Assembly: GCF_014207955.1 (NCBI RefSeq)
Contig: NZ_JACHLK010000013.1
Location: 124,001-188,000 of the forward strand
Source of the DNA: Acidovorax soli
GTDB lineage: Bacteria; Pseudomonadota; Gammaproteobacteria; Burkholderiales; Burkholderiaceae_C
Direction: 5' to 3'
Length of the DNA: 64,000 bases
Shown one piece after another: positions 1 to 7,489 of the stretch; position 1 is the first letter of the stretch; each line of letters starts with the position of its first letter. The notes under the pieces were generated by a model. That model searched no databases. It saw only the letters and a program-made list of their open reading frames with translations, and was not told the DNA's origin. The position numbers and the translations under genes were made by a program.

Positions 1-1358
1 AGGCGCAGGTACTCGCCGCTTTCGTACTCGCCGCGCCCGAGCTTGAGCCAGAAGGCGCGGTAGGCCGCGCTCTGGGCCTCGTCGCGTGGCACGAAGATGC
101 GGTGGTGCTGGCCCTGGATCTCGTCCAGGGCATAGTCCATCAGCTGCAGGAAGTTGGGGTTGGCGCGCAGGATGTTGCCTTGCAGGTCGAACTCGATCAC
201 GCCCTGCGAGCGTTCGATGGCCGCGACCTTGCCATCGTCCTCGATGGACTTGAGCTTGGCGGCCGTGATGTCGCTGGCAAACTTGATCACCTTGTAGGGC
301 TGGCCGTTCTCGTCCGGAACCGGGGTGTAGGTGGCCTGGAGCCAGACGGGTCGGCCCTTGCTGTCCACGCGCATGAACTCGCCACTGCGCGATTCGCCGT
401 TGCGCAGGGCCTCCCAGAAGCTGGCGTACTCCGCGCTCTCGCGGTAGGCGGGCAGGCAGAACATGCGGTGGTGCTGCCCCTGTATCTCGGACAGGCCATA
501 CCCCATGGTCTGCAGAAAGCGGGTGTTGGCGTGGCGGATATGGCCCTCCATGTCGAACTCGATGACGGCCTGGGTGTGGTCTATGGCGCGGATCATCCCG
601 GAGTTGTCCAGGGCCCGGCGCTTGTCGGCCGTGATGTCGCTGCAAAACTTGACCACCCTGGCGATGCGCCCCTGGGCATCCGCGATGGGGGTGTAGGTGG
701 CCTGCAGCCACAGGGGGCTGCCATCGGCCTTCACCCGCTGGAACTGGCCCGCCTGCGGCAGGCCCTTGCCCAGGTCCTGCCAGAAGCGTTCATAGGCCTC
801 GCTCTGGGCAAAGTCGGGCAGGCAGAACATGCGGTGGTGCTTGCCCACGATCTGCTCGAACGAGAAGCCGGTGGTGTTGCAGAAGTTGGCGTTGGCGGTG
901 AGGATGTTGCCTTCGGGGTCGAACTCGATCACGGCCTGCGTGCGGTCGATGGCCGCGAGCTTGGCCGCGTCGGTGTCCGGGTGCCCATCCTGCCTGCCGT
1001 TGGCCTCCACCAGCAGAAGGTGGCTGCCATCGCCCAGCGCCAGCCGCTCCAGGTGCAGCATCTCGCCGGACCGGGAGGGAGTCTGCAGGCTGGCGCGGCC
1101 CTCTGCTGCGGGCCACTCGGCGCCCGGAAAGAGTTCCTGCAGGCGCAGCCCCAGGCTGGGCGGGGGCGGCTCGGCCAGCAACTGCCAGAAGCCGGGTGAT
1201 GCGTCGACCAGGGTGCCGTCGGCGTCCAGCAGGGCCAGCCCCCGGTCGCGCCCGAGGGCACACACCAGGCGCAGCAAGGTTTTGCACGTGGCGCCTGGCA
1301 GCGGCTTGCCATCCTCCAGCACTTTGAGCAAGCGATCACTGGTGATATCGAGCAGCAT
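1..1358 (-). CDS. Multi-PAS sensory protein (C-terminus cut by window edge)
   Basis: An open minus-strand frame of 452 codons runs off the left edge. The ATG at 1358 is preceded by a strong GGAGGAGG ribosome site. At least three PAS modules are visible, around residues 130-250, 255-370 and 385-452. The first two carry HHRMFCLP near residues 169 and 293, and the third a related HHRIF near residue 419; each begins with an I(D/E)xxQxVIEF-type motif. This repeated PAS type is known from BdlA-like chemotaxis transducers and from histidine kinases. The output domain lies outside the window, so it could be a methyl-accepting, kinase or GGDEF protein. No membrane segment is visible, so a soluble sensor is inferred. 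Confidence 0.85.
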   Translation of the reverse strand, partial: MLLDITSDRLLKVLEDGKPLPGATCKTLLRLVCALGRDRGLALLDADGTLVDASPGFWQLLAEPPPPSLGLRLQELFPGAEWPAAEGRASLQTPSRSGEMLHLERLALGDGSHLLLVEANGRQDGHPDTDAAKLAAIDRTQAVIEFDPEGNILTANANFCNTTGFSFEQIVGKHHRMFCLPDFAQSEAYERFWQDLGKGLPQAGQFQRVKADGSPLWLQATYTPIADAQGRIARVVKFCSDITADKRRALDNSGMIRAIDHTQAVIEFDMEGHIRHANTRFLQTMGYGLSEIQGQHHRMFCLPAYRESAEYASFWEALRNGESRSGEFMRVDSKGRPVWLQATYTPVPDENGQPYKVIKFASDITAAKLKSIEDDGKVAAIERSQGVIEFDLQGNILRANPNFLQLMDYALDEIQGQHHRIFVPRDEAQSAAYRAFWLKLGRGEYESGEYLR

Positions 1359-1530
1359 GGACGGCCTCCTCCCGAAGGTGTGGTGCAGACTGGTGCGGAC
1401 TTCGATTATTGGTATCGGACCGGATTTGTCCAGACTAATTGGCAACCGGGCGCTTTCCCCTGGGGTCGGCATGGTCTGCGGAGCACCTTGCATCGGGCAT
1501 CGGGCCGGATCGGCCGCCTCCGTGGTTCTT

Positions 1531-2022
1531 TCAGGGCGGTGCGCGGGTCTTGCCGCGCTGGCGCAGTTGCGTGCCCAAAAAGGCCACGATGGCGATGTTG
1601 GCCAGCGCCACGGCGACCGCGGTCCCACTGGGGTGGTGCACGATGTGGCGCAACTCGAACGGGATGTACAGCCCGCCCGAGAGCGCGCCCAGCCACTCGC
1701 CCCACCAGAGGTTCTTCCACAGACCGTAGGCCTCGGCAAAGCGCACCAGCACATAGGCCGCCGCAGCCAGCAGCAGGGGGGTGAGATCGGCGCGCACCAA
1801 CTGGTCGATGTCGGTGAGCACCATGGCCGGGTAGCGGTCGCCGGGTGCCAGGCCGATGTGCCCGATCAGCGAGGCGACGATGTGGTGCAGGTCATGGTGC
1901 AGCAGGCTGAGAAAACCCAGGCTGGCCACCAGCGCGGCAAGGCCCTTGAGGGCTTCGAAAGCGGCGATGGCGCGCAGTGCCTTGCGGTGGTCCGGCATGG
2001 GTCGTGAAGCCATGCTGGGCAT
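1531..2022 (-). CDS. DUF2127 family membrane protein
   Basis: This 163-residue protein has three or four likely membrane helices (about residues 17-38, 80-102 and 135-154). It carries the histidine-rich LLHHDLHHIVASLIGHIGL segment and an AYGLWKNLWWGEWLGALSGG segment, both typical of DUF2127. The family's function is unknown. The start is uncertain: in-frame ATG codons also occur at 2013 and 1998, and none has a clear ribosome site. It begins 21 nt after the stop of the DUF2894 gene in the same orientation, so it may be read through from the upstream operon, but it has no obvious functional tie to it. Confidence 0.75.
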   Translation of the reverse strand: MPSMASRPMPDHRKALRAIAAFEALKGLAALVASLGFLSLLHHDLHHIVASLIGHIGLAPGDRYPAMVLTDIDQLVRADLTPLLLAAAAYVLVRFAEAYGLWKNLWWGEWLGALSGGLYIPFELRHIVHHPSGTAVAVALANIAIVAFLGTQLRQRGKTRAPP

Positions 2023-2043
2023 CGTAGCCGCAATGGCCTGCCG

Positions 2044-2652
2044 CTACCGGCGGGCAGTGCGCTGGGGGCGTGGCGCCCGGGGTGCCGGGCGCGCCAGATG
2101 CGCGTTCATCTGCTCCAGCCAGAGCAGCGAGTCCATCTGCGAGAGAAAGCGCCGCAGGTAGTCGGGAGAGAGCCCGCGCATGAGCGCCAGCGAGCGCAGC
2201 ATGAGCTTGTGCGAGTTGAGCGGGCCGGCGTGTTCGGGCGCCTTGTTCAGGGCCAGGGTGACCTGCTGTTCCGCGGAGATCTTCGACCAGACCTCGCTGA
2301 ACTGGCGCACGCTCTTCATCTCCGACATGCTGGCGCTTTCGCTGGCGCGCACCTGCTCGGCGTCGGCCTGGGCGCGTGCGGCGAGTTCGCGGTTCAGCAG
2401 GGCCAGGGGCGAGCCAGGCGCGTCGGCCGGCCTGGGCACCGCGGCGGTGGGAGGTTCTGCCGCTGCAGCAGTGGCCTGGGCGGCATAGTCGGCCACGGCG
2501 GCCTCCAGCCGCTGCAGCAGCAGTTGCTGCACGGCCGGCGGCTGCTCTGGCAGGCGCCGGGCCAACGCCTCCAGGTAGCGAAAGCGCGCAGGGTCATGGT
2601 GCTCGGCGCCCTGCGCCCGCAGCGGTTCCAACAAGGCGCTTGCGTCGTTCAT
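2044..2652 (-). CDS. DUF2894 domain-containing protein
   Basis: This 202-residue protein has no signal peptide or membrane helix. It matches DUF2894 by its N-terminal pattern (FRYLEALARRLPEQPPAVQQ) and its C-terminal SLLWLEQMNAHLAR segment; the middle is Ala/Pro-rich. It is the last gene of a four-gene operon and its ATG overlaps the stop of the OmpA/MotB-like gene (ATGA). DUF2894 is of unknown function and in beta-proteobacteria is usually found beside DUF802, DUF3348 and OmpA-like proteins. A soluble cytoplasmic accessory of the membrane complex is an inference from this linkage. Confidence 0.8.
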   Translation of the reverse strand: MNDASALLEPLRAQGAEHHDPARFRYLEALARRLPEQPPAVQQLLLQRLEAAVADYAAQATAAAAEPPTAAVPRPADAPGSPLALLNRELAARAQADAEQVRASESASMSEMKSVRQFSEVWSKISAEQQVTLALNKAPEHAGPLNSHKLMLRSLALMRGLSPDYLRRFLSQMDSLLWLEQMNAHLARPAPRAPRPQRTARR

Positions 2653-3308
2653 TGGGGTGTGGTGGGGCTGGGTTGGGTGGCCCGGGGTACCGGGGCCATC
2701 TCCACGCGGCGGTTCTGCGCGCGGCCTTTCTCGTCGGCGTTGTCGGCCACGGGCTGCTCGGCACCGAAGGCCGCGGCAAACACCTGGGACGAGGGCATGC
2801 CTTCTTCGGCCAGGGCGCGTGTGACGGTGAGCGCGCGCTGGGCCGACAGCTCCAGGTTGTCGGCAAAGCGCTGGCCGCCGCCGCTGCGCAGCGGGATGTT
2901 GTCGGTGAAGCCGCTCACCATGAGCATCTCATCGCGTTCGCGCAGGTACACGCGCAGGGGCTGCACCAGGCTGGTCAGCAACTGGCGGCCCTCGGGGCGC
3001 AGTTCGGCCGATCCCGTGGCGAAGAGCACGCTGCCGCTGATGCCGATGCGGCCGTTGTTCAGCGTCACGCGGCCGCTGGCCAGCGGGCCGGCCAGCGCCT
3101 TCTCCAGGGACATGCGGCGCTGCTCGGCCTCCTGGCGCTTCTCCACTTCCTGGCGCAGGCTGTTGGCCAGGTCGATCTGCAGCACCAGCACCCCCACGAG
3201 GATGAGCACGAAGGCGCCCAGCAGGCCGGCCATCAGGTCGCCGAACACGGCCCAGACCGGGGCGGTCTGCTCGGTGGCGTCGTCCAGCGTGTCGTCGTAG
3301 CCGGTCAC
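2649..3308 (-). CDS. OmpA/MotB-like membrane-anchored peptidoglycan-binding protein
   Basis: This 219-residue protein has a single N-terminal membrane helix (about residues 18-42), then a short coiled segment and an OmpA-like domain (about residues 85-205). The OmpA domain keeps the TDN turn and the NLELSAQRA peptidoglycan-binding motif. The start of the helix reads PVWAVFGDLMAGLLGAF. Asp24 sits where MotB-type stators place their proton-binding aspartate, which makes a stator role plausible. It starts with GTG inside a GTGA overlap with the DUF802 gene, so the two are translationally coupled. Pairing with a MotA/ExbB-like partner argues against a simple outer-membrane lipoprotein or Pal-like role. 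Confidence 0.85.
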   Translation of the reverse strand: MTGYDDTLDDATEQTAPVWAVFGDLMAGLLGAFVLILVGVLVLQIDLANSLRQEVEKRQEAEQRRMSLEKALAGPLASGRVTLNNGRIGISGSVLFATGSAELRPEGRQLLTSLVQPLRVYLRERDEMLMVSGFTDNIPLRSGGGQRFADNLELSAQRALTVTRALAEEGMPSSQVFAAAFGAEQPVADNADEKGRAQNRRVEMAPVPRATQPSPTTPQ

Positions 3309-6300
3309 GCGGGCGCCCCTTGCGCAGCCTGGCCATGCAGGCGGCGCAGGTCTTCGACGATGCCCTGCTGCGAAGAGATGCTCAGGTCGATCACCTCGCG
3401 TGCCTGGGCCACGTAGTAGGCCAGCTGTTCATCGCTGCGGCCCAGGGACTGGCCAATGGCGCTCTCGATGCCCTGCAGGCCCTGCACCAGCTTGTCGTTG
3501 CTGGCGGTGAACAGGCCCACGCCATGGCTGAACGACTCGCCCAGGCTGGCCAGCTCCACGGCGCTGGCGGCCACGTGCGTGGCCACCTCGTCCACCTTGC
3601 CGGCCTGGGTGCCCAGTGCATCGGCGAATTGCTGGCCGGCCTGCTCCAGCACCTGGGCGGCCGATCCCACCAGCGATTCGATGGCGGCACGCTGCTGCGC
3701 GGCGGCGTCGTTGACGGAGTGCAGGAGCGTGGAGAGCTGTTCCATCATGGCGGTGCGCTCTTCCAGCGCCAGGTTGTCGCGCTCGCCCAGGCGCGTCATC
3801 TCCTGGCGCAGCTGGGTGATGACCTCGGCCGCGGCCTGGGGCACGTCGGACGCGGTCTGCAGCAGGCGCGTGAGCGGGGCTTCGAGTGCCGATCCCAGCG
3901 TGGCCAGGTGCTCTGCCACGGCGGCCTGCAGCGCATCGAGCTGGTCCACCGCGGCCTGGCCGCGGGCGGCCTCGGCGTCGCGCAGGGCCGCGAGTTCGCT
4001 GCGCCACACGCTGGCCAGGCTGTCCATGCGCTCACCCTGCGATTGCTCCCAGCGGGCCTCGGCCTCCACGCGCGTGCGCAGCAGTGCATCGGACTGCTCC
4101 ATCAGGCGTGCCGTGCTGCCCAGGGTCTGCTCCACTTGGCCCGACATGCGTTCGGTGAGCTGGGCGGCCGTGCCTTCCAGCGTGCGGTACAGGCCCTGTT
4201 GCTGTTCGGCCGCCTGCGACCCTGCGCGCTGCAGCTCGGTCGTGACCGCGCTGGCCATGCCTTCCATGGAGCGGCTCCAGGTCTCCAGGCGCTGCTGGTC
4301 GGCCTGCACCTGGGCGGTGTGCGACTGGGCCACGGTGTCCTGCAGCGAAGCCAGCAGGGCGTTGGCACGCTGCTCGAAGGAGTGCGTGGCGGCCTGCAGT
4401 GCGCGGTCGAGCTGGGTGGCTGCACCCTCCAGGGCCTGGCCCACCGCGCGTTGCTGTTCGGTGGTCTGGGTGCTCGCGCGTTGCCATTCGGCCGACAGCG
4501 TGCCCGCCATGCCTTCCATGGAGCGGCTCCAGCCTTCGATGCGCTGCTGGTCGTCCGCCGCCTGGGCGGCCCGCGACTGGGTGGCCGTGTCCTGCAGCGT
4601 GGCAATCAAGGCCTTGGCGCGTTGTTCGAAAGCGTCGGTGGCGGCCTGCAGTGCACGGTCGAGCTGCGCTGTGGCGCCCTCCAGGGCCTGGCCCACGGCG
4701 CGCTGCTGCTCGGCGGTCTGGGCGCTTGCGCGCTGCCACTCGGCCGAGAGCGTGCCGGCCATGCCCTCCATGGAGCGGTTCCAGCCTTCCATGCGCTGCT
4801 GGTCGGCGGCCGCCTGGGCCGCATGCGACTGCGCCACGGTGTCCTGCAGCGAGGCCAGCAATGCGCTGGCACGCTGCTCGAAGGACTGGGTTGCGGCCTG
4901 CAGCGCGCGGTCGAGCTGCGCCGCCGCTCCTTCCAGGGCCAGGCCCGCGGTGCGCTGCTGCTCGGCAGTCTGGGCGCCGGCGCGCTGCCACTCGGCCGAG
5001 AGGGTGCCGGCCATGCCCTCCATGGAGCGGTTCCAGCCTTCCACGCGCTGCTGGTCCGCGGCTGCCTGGGCGGCATGGGATTGGGTGATCGTGTCCTGCA
5101 GCGCAGCGAGCAGGCTGCTTGCGCGCTGATCGAAGGCCTGGCTGGCGGTCTGCAGAGACTGTTCGAGCTGCCGCGCCGCGCCGGCCAGGGCCTGGCCTGT
5201 CTCGTGCTGCTGTGCGGCGGCCTGGGTGCCTGCACGCTGCCATTCGGCGGTGAGTGCGCTGGCCGTGTGCTCCATGGATCGGTTCCAGCCCGCAAGGCGC
5301 TGCTGGTCGGCGGCGGCCTGGGCTGCGTGCGACTGCTCCACCGTCTCCTGGAGTGCGCCCAGCAGGGTGCCGGTGCGTTGCTCGAAGCCCTGGGTCACCG
5401 TCTGCAGGGCGCCGTCGAGCTGCGCCACCAGGCGGTCCTGGGCCTGGGTGTGGCCTTGCAGGGCATCCGTCCAGGTGGCGGCCACCTGGCGGGCCGTGCC
5501 TTCCCATTGGGCAGACAGGGCCTGCATCTGCGCATCGGTGGCGTCACGCAGGCGCTGGTGCGAGCGTTCGGCTTCCTGGGCGAGCGTGGCCATGGCCTGC
5601 TCGACCACGGGGCGGATGCTCTCGCCCGCCTGGCGGGCGCTGCTGGCCAGGCTGTCCTGCAGCGAGGCGCCCACGGTGCTGGCCAGGGCGGTGTAGGCCG
5701 TGGCTGCTTCGCGGTGAAAACCCTGCTGCTGGTTGGCCAAGCGCTCGTTGAGTTCGCCGTGGCGGCGCTCCAGGCCTTCCATCAGGGTCTGCAGGCGCTC
5801 GGCGATCAGCGGCATGGCCTGGGCCTGGGCCTGCAGGGCGCCGAACATGGCGTCGCGCTTGTGGGCGGGCGAGAAGCTGCGGAAGGCCGAGGCCACGCGG
5901 GCATCGAGCTGGCGCACCACCTGCAGGCGTTCGCGCCGGCCCATGGCGGACATCAGGCCCAGTGCGGCCGAGGTTGCCACGCCGGCCACCGAGGTGCCGA
6001 ACGACAGGCCCAGGCCCTTGATGGGGGCTGCGAGGGCCGAGCGGATGGCCTCCAGGTTGGTGGATCCTTCCAGTGCGAACACAGCCCCCTGGAAGGTGAC
6101 CACCATGCCCAGGAAGGTGCCCAGCATGCCCAGCATGACCAGCAGGCCCACCAGGTAGGGGGCCAGGGCCGGGCCGGGCAGGGCCACGCGCTCGCCCTCG
6201 ATGCGCTGGCGCACCGGGTGGCGCAGCGCGGCCGGCAGGCGCTCCAGCCAGGGGGCGAGGTCGGCCAGGGGCTCGGCCGGCGTATCGGCCAGTGCGGCCG

Positions 6301-6478
6301 CCAGCGAACGGGTGGCCGAGCGGAACTGCATCAGCTCATAGGCGCCGAGCAGGTAGACCGCGGCGATCACCGCCGTCATGGCCAGCGCCAGCGGGCTGGT
6401 GCCCACGAAACCCCAGGCGACCCATCCCGCCACTGCCAGGCCGGCTGCAAACACGCCGGCCATCACACTCTTGTTCAT
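3305..6478 (-). CDS. DUF802 protein: MotA/ExbB-like membrane head with long repetitive coiled tail
   Basis: This 1,057-residue protein has four predicted membrane helices (about 5-25, 28-49, 106-130 and 154-180). Helices three and four carry MLGMLGTFLGMVVTF and GLGLSFGTSVAGVATS, the signature style of the MotA/TolQ/ExbB proton-channel family. Residues from about 200 to the end are helical, rich in Ala, Gln and Glu, and include five tandem 84-residue units (about 383-802). DUF802 is a repeat family of unknown function. The gene overlaps both neighbours by 4 nt (ATGA upstream, GTGA downstream). The architecture, a channel-like head plus a long cytoplasmic tail beside a MotB-like partner, resembles ZorA/ZorB pairs, but canonical Zorya effectors are absent. 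Confidence 0.9.
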   Translation of the reverse strand: MNKSVMAGVFAAGLAVAGWVAWGFVGTSPLALAMTAVIAAVYLLGAYELMQFRSATRSLAAALADTPAEPLADLAPWLERLPAALRHPVRQRIEGERVALPGPALAPYLVGLLVMLGMLGTFLGMVVTFQGAVFALEGSTNLEAIRSALAAPIKGLGLSFGTSVAGVATSAALGLMSAMGRRERLQVVRQLDARVASAFRSFSPAHKRDAMFGALQAQAQAMPLIAERLQTLMEGLERRHGELNERLANQQQGFHREAATAYTALASTVGASLQDSLASSARQAGESIRPVVEQAMATLAQEAERSHQRLRDATDAQMQALSAQWEGTARQVAATWTDALQGHTQAQDRLVAQLDGALQTVTQGFEQRTGTLLGALQETVEQSHAAQAAADQQRLAGWNRSMEHTASALTAEWQRAGTQAAAQQHETGQALAGAARQLEQSLQTASQAFDQRASSLLAALQDTITQSHAAQAAADQQRVEGWNRSMEGMAGTLSAEWQRAGAQTAEQQRTAGLALEGAAAQLDRALQAATQSFEQRASALLASLQDTVAQSHAAQAAADQQRMEGWNRSMEGMAGTLSAEWQRASAQTAEQQRAVGQALEGATAQLDRALQAATDAFEQRAKALIATLQDTATQSRAAQAADDQQRIEGWSRSMEGMAGTLSAEWQRASTQTTEQQRAVGQALEGAATQLDRALQAATHSFEQRANALLASLQDTVAQSHTAQVQADQQRLETWSRSMEGMASAVTTELQRAGSQAAEQQQGLYRTLEGTAAQLTERMSGQVEQTLGSTARLMEQSDALLRTRVEAEARWEQSQGERMDSLASVWRSELAALRDAEAARGQAAVDQLDALQAAVAEHLATLGSALEAPLTRLLQTASDVPQAAAEVITQLRQEMTRLGERDNLALEERTAMMEQLSTLLHSVNDAAAQQRAAIESLVGSAAQVLEQAGQQFADALGTQAGKVDEVATHVAASAVELASLGESFSHGVGLFTASNDKLVQGLQGIESAIGQSLGRSDEQLAYYVAQAREVIDLSISSQQGIVEDLRRLHGQAAQGAPA
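4072..5332 (-). repeat. Five tandem 252-bp in-frame repeats inside the DUF802 gene
   Basis: Near-identical blocks recur every 252 bp; the (G)TGTCCTGCAG-containing segment appears near 4335, 4587, 4839 and 5091, with a diverged copy near 5343. Each block encodes 84 residues that start with QSHAAQAAADQQR or a variant and include WNRSMEGMAGTLSAEWQRA. Because 84 equals 12 heptads, units could be added or lost without breaking coiled-coil register. The unit nearest the C-terminus is the most diverged. Confidence 0.85.
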
Positions 6479-7266
6479 TCCTGATTACCTGTTCTACTGT
6501 TCTCGTTGCGGGCTGCCTCCAGCAGCCCCATGATCGGTTGCAGGCGCACCTGCATCTCGGCCAGCAGCAGGGCCTGCAGGTCCTGCTCGAAGCCGGCCAG
6601 CCAGCCGCCGGGCTGGCGCCAGCGCAGCGGATCGTCGGCCAGGCCCGAGGCCTGCACCCGTGCCTGGTGCGCCTTGCGCAATTGCACGAAGCGCCGCTCC
6701 AGGTGGCCGGGCAGCGACGCCCACAGGCGTTGCTCGCGCGCGCCCAGCATCTGCTCCATCACCCCGTCCAGCGCTGCCAGTTGCTGCAGGGGCGCCGACC
6801 CCTTGAGCAAGGCCGCGCGCACCTGGCTGCGCAGGACGCCCAGGCGGGCGTCGAGCTGCTTTTGCTGCTCCGCATAGCGCGGGCCATGGGCCGCAAAATC
6901 GGCCTGGGCCTGCGGATCGGGCTGCTCGACGGGGGTGTTGTCGGCACGTTCGCGCAGCGGCCTGGCCGGGCGGGCAGGGGCGGTCGCCAGCCGGGTCAGG
7001 TCGGCCTTGGCCTTGTGCAGCAGCTCTTCCAGGGCTTGCGTGTCGATGGCGGCCCCTTCCCCCGTGGTGGGCTGGGACACATGGGTCTCGATCGAACGCA
7101 GCGAGCCGTTGAGCTCGACCGCATCCACCACGCTCAGCCACTGGCCGAGTTGTTCTGCCACGTCCTGGCGCACCGGAGCGCGCTCCGCCCGCGTCCATTG
7201 CGCGAGCAGAACGACGAGGCGTGAACTATCGAGTCGTTGGTGCAGATACATCCCGGGGGTAGCCAT
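6475..7266 (-). CDS. DUF3348 family protein
   Basis: This 263-residue protein is soluble and largely helical, and matches DUF3348 from its N-terminal LDSSRLVVLLAQWTRAE segment to the C-terminal GWLAGFEQDLQALLLAEMQ segment. It is the first gene of the four-gene operon and its stop overlaps the DUF802 start (ATGA). The ATG at 7266 has only a weak GAAGTGA ribosome site; an in-frame ATG at 7251 is an alternative. No enzymatic motif is visible. Its fixed place ahead of the channel-like gene suggests a cytoplasmic partner of the membrane complex, which is inference only. Confidence 0.85.
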   Translation of the reverse strand: MATPGMYLHQRLDSSRLVVLLAQWTRAERAPVRQDVAEQLGQWLSVVDAVELNGSLRSIETHVSQPTTGEGAAIDTQALEELLHKAKADLTRLATAPARPARPLRERADNTPVEQPDPQAQADFAAHGPRYAEQQKQLDARLGVLRSQVRAALLKGSAPLQQLAALDGVMEQMLGAREQRLWASLPGHLERRFVQLRKAHQARVQASGLADDPLRWRQPGGWLAGFEQDLQALLLAEMQVRLQPIMGLLEAARNENSRTGNQE

Positions 7267-7489
7267 TCACTTCGCCTGCAACCCTGGTGGGAGGCCGGCA
7301 TCCGGGAAACGGGTCCCCGAGGGCAAAACCGCGTATTTTCGCCCATGTCGCCCGGCTCCCCGGACTCTGGCGGCCGGGCGTTGCAGGTGTTACACCCGAT
7401 TCATGGATGCGCGATCGCTGAAAAAGGATGAAAAAGGGCTGAAAATATGGGAAAAGGCTGCAAAAGCAGTCAGAAGGCGTATATTTTTG

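Noticed and set aside
4072..5332. CRISPR-like array
   Set aside because: The 252-bp period is far too long, there are no unique spacers, and the repeats are in-frame coding sequence.
2649..6478. Canonical Zorya anti-phage system
   Set aside because: The ZorA/ZorB-like pair is convincing by shape only. No ZorC, ZorD or ZorE-type gene is nearby, and the accessory families are DUF3348 and DUF2894.
3320..6484. Very long open frame on the plus strand opposite the DUF802 gene
   Set aside because: It is a mirror of the repetitive, high-GC coding strand; it lacks domains, a ribosome site and sensible composition (Gly, Leu, His and Arg rich).
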